From an uncultured Rhodobacter sp. (GTDB lineage: Bacteria; Pseudomonadota; Alphaproteobacteria; Rhodobacterales; Rhodobacteraceae): 64,000 bases of DNA. The translations under genes and the position numbers were made by a program. The stretch covers positions 310,001 to 374,000 of the forward strand of contig CAMFII010000001.1 of NCBI GenBank assembly GCA_945952585.1. The letters run 5' to 3'. This document shows, in pieces, positions 63,429 to 64,000 of this stretch. The notes beneath the pieces are model-generated. The model worked only from the letters and a program-made list of their open reading frames with translations, searched no databases and had not been told where the DNA came from. Each line of letters starts with the position of its first letter. Position 1 is the first letter of the stretch.

Positions 63429-64000
63429 AATTCGCAAGCGAATTCCGCGACCCGGCCCTCGCCAAGGCCCTGCTTGCCCGTATCGGCGGAGTGGCCGACC
63501 AGATCGGTGCGACGCGCGAAAAGCCCGTCCACATCATGGAGATCTGCGGCGGCCATACCCATTCGATCTTCCGATACGGCCTCGACAAGTTGATCCATCC
63601 CGGCGTCGAGTTCATCCACGGGCCGGGCTGCCCGGTCTGTGTCCTGCCGATGTCGCGGGTCGACGAATGCGTCGAGATCGCGATGCGGCCGGGCGTGATC
63701 TTCACCACCTTCGGCGACGCGATGCGGGTGCCGGGCCACAAGATGAGCCTGATGCAGGCAAAGGCGGCGGGCGCCGATATCCGGATGGTCTATTCGCCGC
63801 TCGACGCGCTGGAGCTTGCCCGCCGCAACCCTGACCGCGAGGTGGTGTTCTTCGGCCTGGGCTTCGAGACGACGACGCCCTCGACCGCGCTGTCCATCCA
63901 GGCGGCGGCGCGAGAAGGGCTGACGAACTTCACCGTCTTCTGCAACCACATCACCGTGCCCGAGCCGATCAAGGCGCTGCTCGACGATCCCGACATGATG
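63425..64000 (+). CDS. hypD: Hydrogenase maturation protein HypD (partial, cut by window edge)
   Basis: The first 192 residues of HypD, starting at ATG 63425 and open to the right edge. Visible motifs are MEICGGHTHSIFRYG, HGPGCPVCVLP with the conserved Cys pair, TTFGDAMRVPG and FFGLGFETTTPSTA. HypD, an Fe4S4 protein, assembles the Fe(CN)2CO unit with HypC and HypE. The rest of hypD, and probably hypE, lie beyond the window. Confidence 0.96.
   Translation, partial: MKFASEFRDPALAKALLARIGGVADQIGATREKPVHIMEICGGHTHSIFRYGLDKLIHPGVEFIHGPGCPVCVLPMSRVDECVEIAMRPGVIFTTFGDAMRVPGHKMSLMQAKAAGADIRMVYSPLDALELARRNPDREVVFFGLGFETTTPSTALSIQAAAREGLTNFTVFCNHITVPEPIKALLDDPDMM

Overview
The window is GC-rich DNA with tightly packed, overlapping operons, typical of an alphaproteobacterium of the Rhodobacter/Paracoccus group (Rhodobacterales). 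The strongest pointer is the right-hand third. Its [NiFe]-hydrogenase cluster runs hupT-U-V, hypF, hupS-L-(E)-C, hupD-F-G-H-J-K, hypA-B, hupR, hypC-D, which is the order known from Rhodobacter capsulatus apart from an added hupE. No rRNA, tRNA, CRISPR array, transposase or phage gene was seen, and no gene-free stretch exceeds 300 bases. The outermost genes (a LysR regulator at the left, hypD at the right) are cut by the window edges.

Bases 1-20,437 look like a nitrogen-compound catabolic island. A leftward operon (CzcO/FMO-like flavoprotein, RidA, DUF1028 protein, aldehyde dehydrogenase, then the partial LysR gene) lies divergent from a cupin-SnoaL fusion. Next comes a leftward hydantoinase/oxoprolinase pair (hyuA, hyuB) joined to a complete branched-chain-amino-acid-type ABC transporter, with an AraC regulator divergent from it. 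A second ATP-dependent lactamase-like operon follows, pxpA-accB-accC-pxpB-pxpC. It mixes 5-oxoprolinase genes with a biotin carboxylase and a tiny biotin carrier, and has its own divergent LysR gene. The substrates cannot be read from sequence; cyclic amides or related N-compounds are the best guess.

Bases 20,445-34,462 hold a sarcosine/dimethylglycine dehydrogenase-type flavoenzyme and a galactoside utilisation locus. The latter has an IclR regulator and a MalK/UgpC ATPase leftward. Rightward are a sugar-binding protein, two permeases, a GH4 alpha-galactosidase-like enzyme, a short-chain dehydrogenase, 2-keto-3-deoxygalactonokinase, KDPGal aldolase, an SMP-30 lactonase and a GH42 beta-galactosidase. 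Together these give uptake and De Ley-Doudoroff oxidation of galactose, with galactonate dehydratase missing here.

Bases 34,492-41,682 contain a creatine locus. A clear creatinase gene is the first gene of a leftward set continuing into a polyamine-type (Pot) ABC transporter, and a GcvA-like LysR gene is divergent across a perfect palindrome. Bases 41,747-45,689 encode an acyl-CoA/ACP synthetase-ACP-PlsC fusion coupled to an Atg22/UMF1-type MFS transporter. This resembles the Aas/LplT lysophospholipid repair pair in function but has different architecture. A near-consensus FNR box sits exactly where a class II FNR promoter for it should be.

Bases 45,850-64,000 carry the hydrogen-sensing system (HupT kinase, HupUV sensor hydrogenase, HupR regulator), the membrane-bound uptake hydrogenase (HupS, HupL, cytochrome b HupC, Ni transporter-like HupE) and its maturation genes. 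A TTG-N5-CAA HupR site precedes hupS, and a strong intrinsic terminator after hupC separates the structural genes from the accessory operon.
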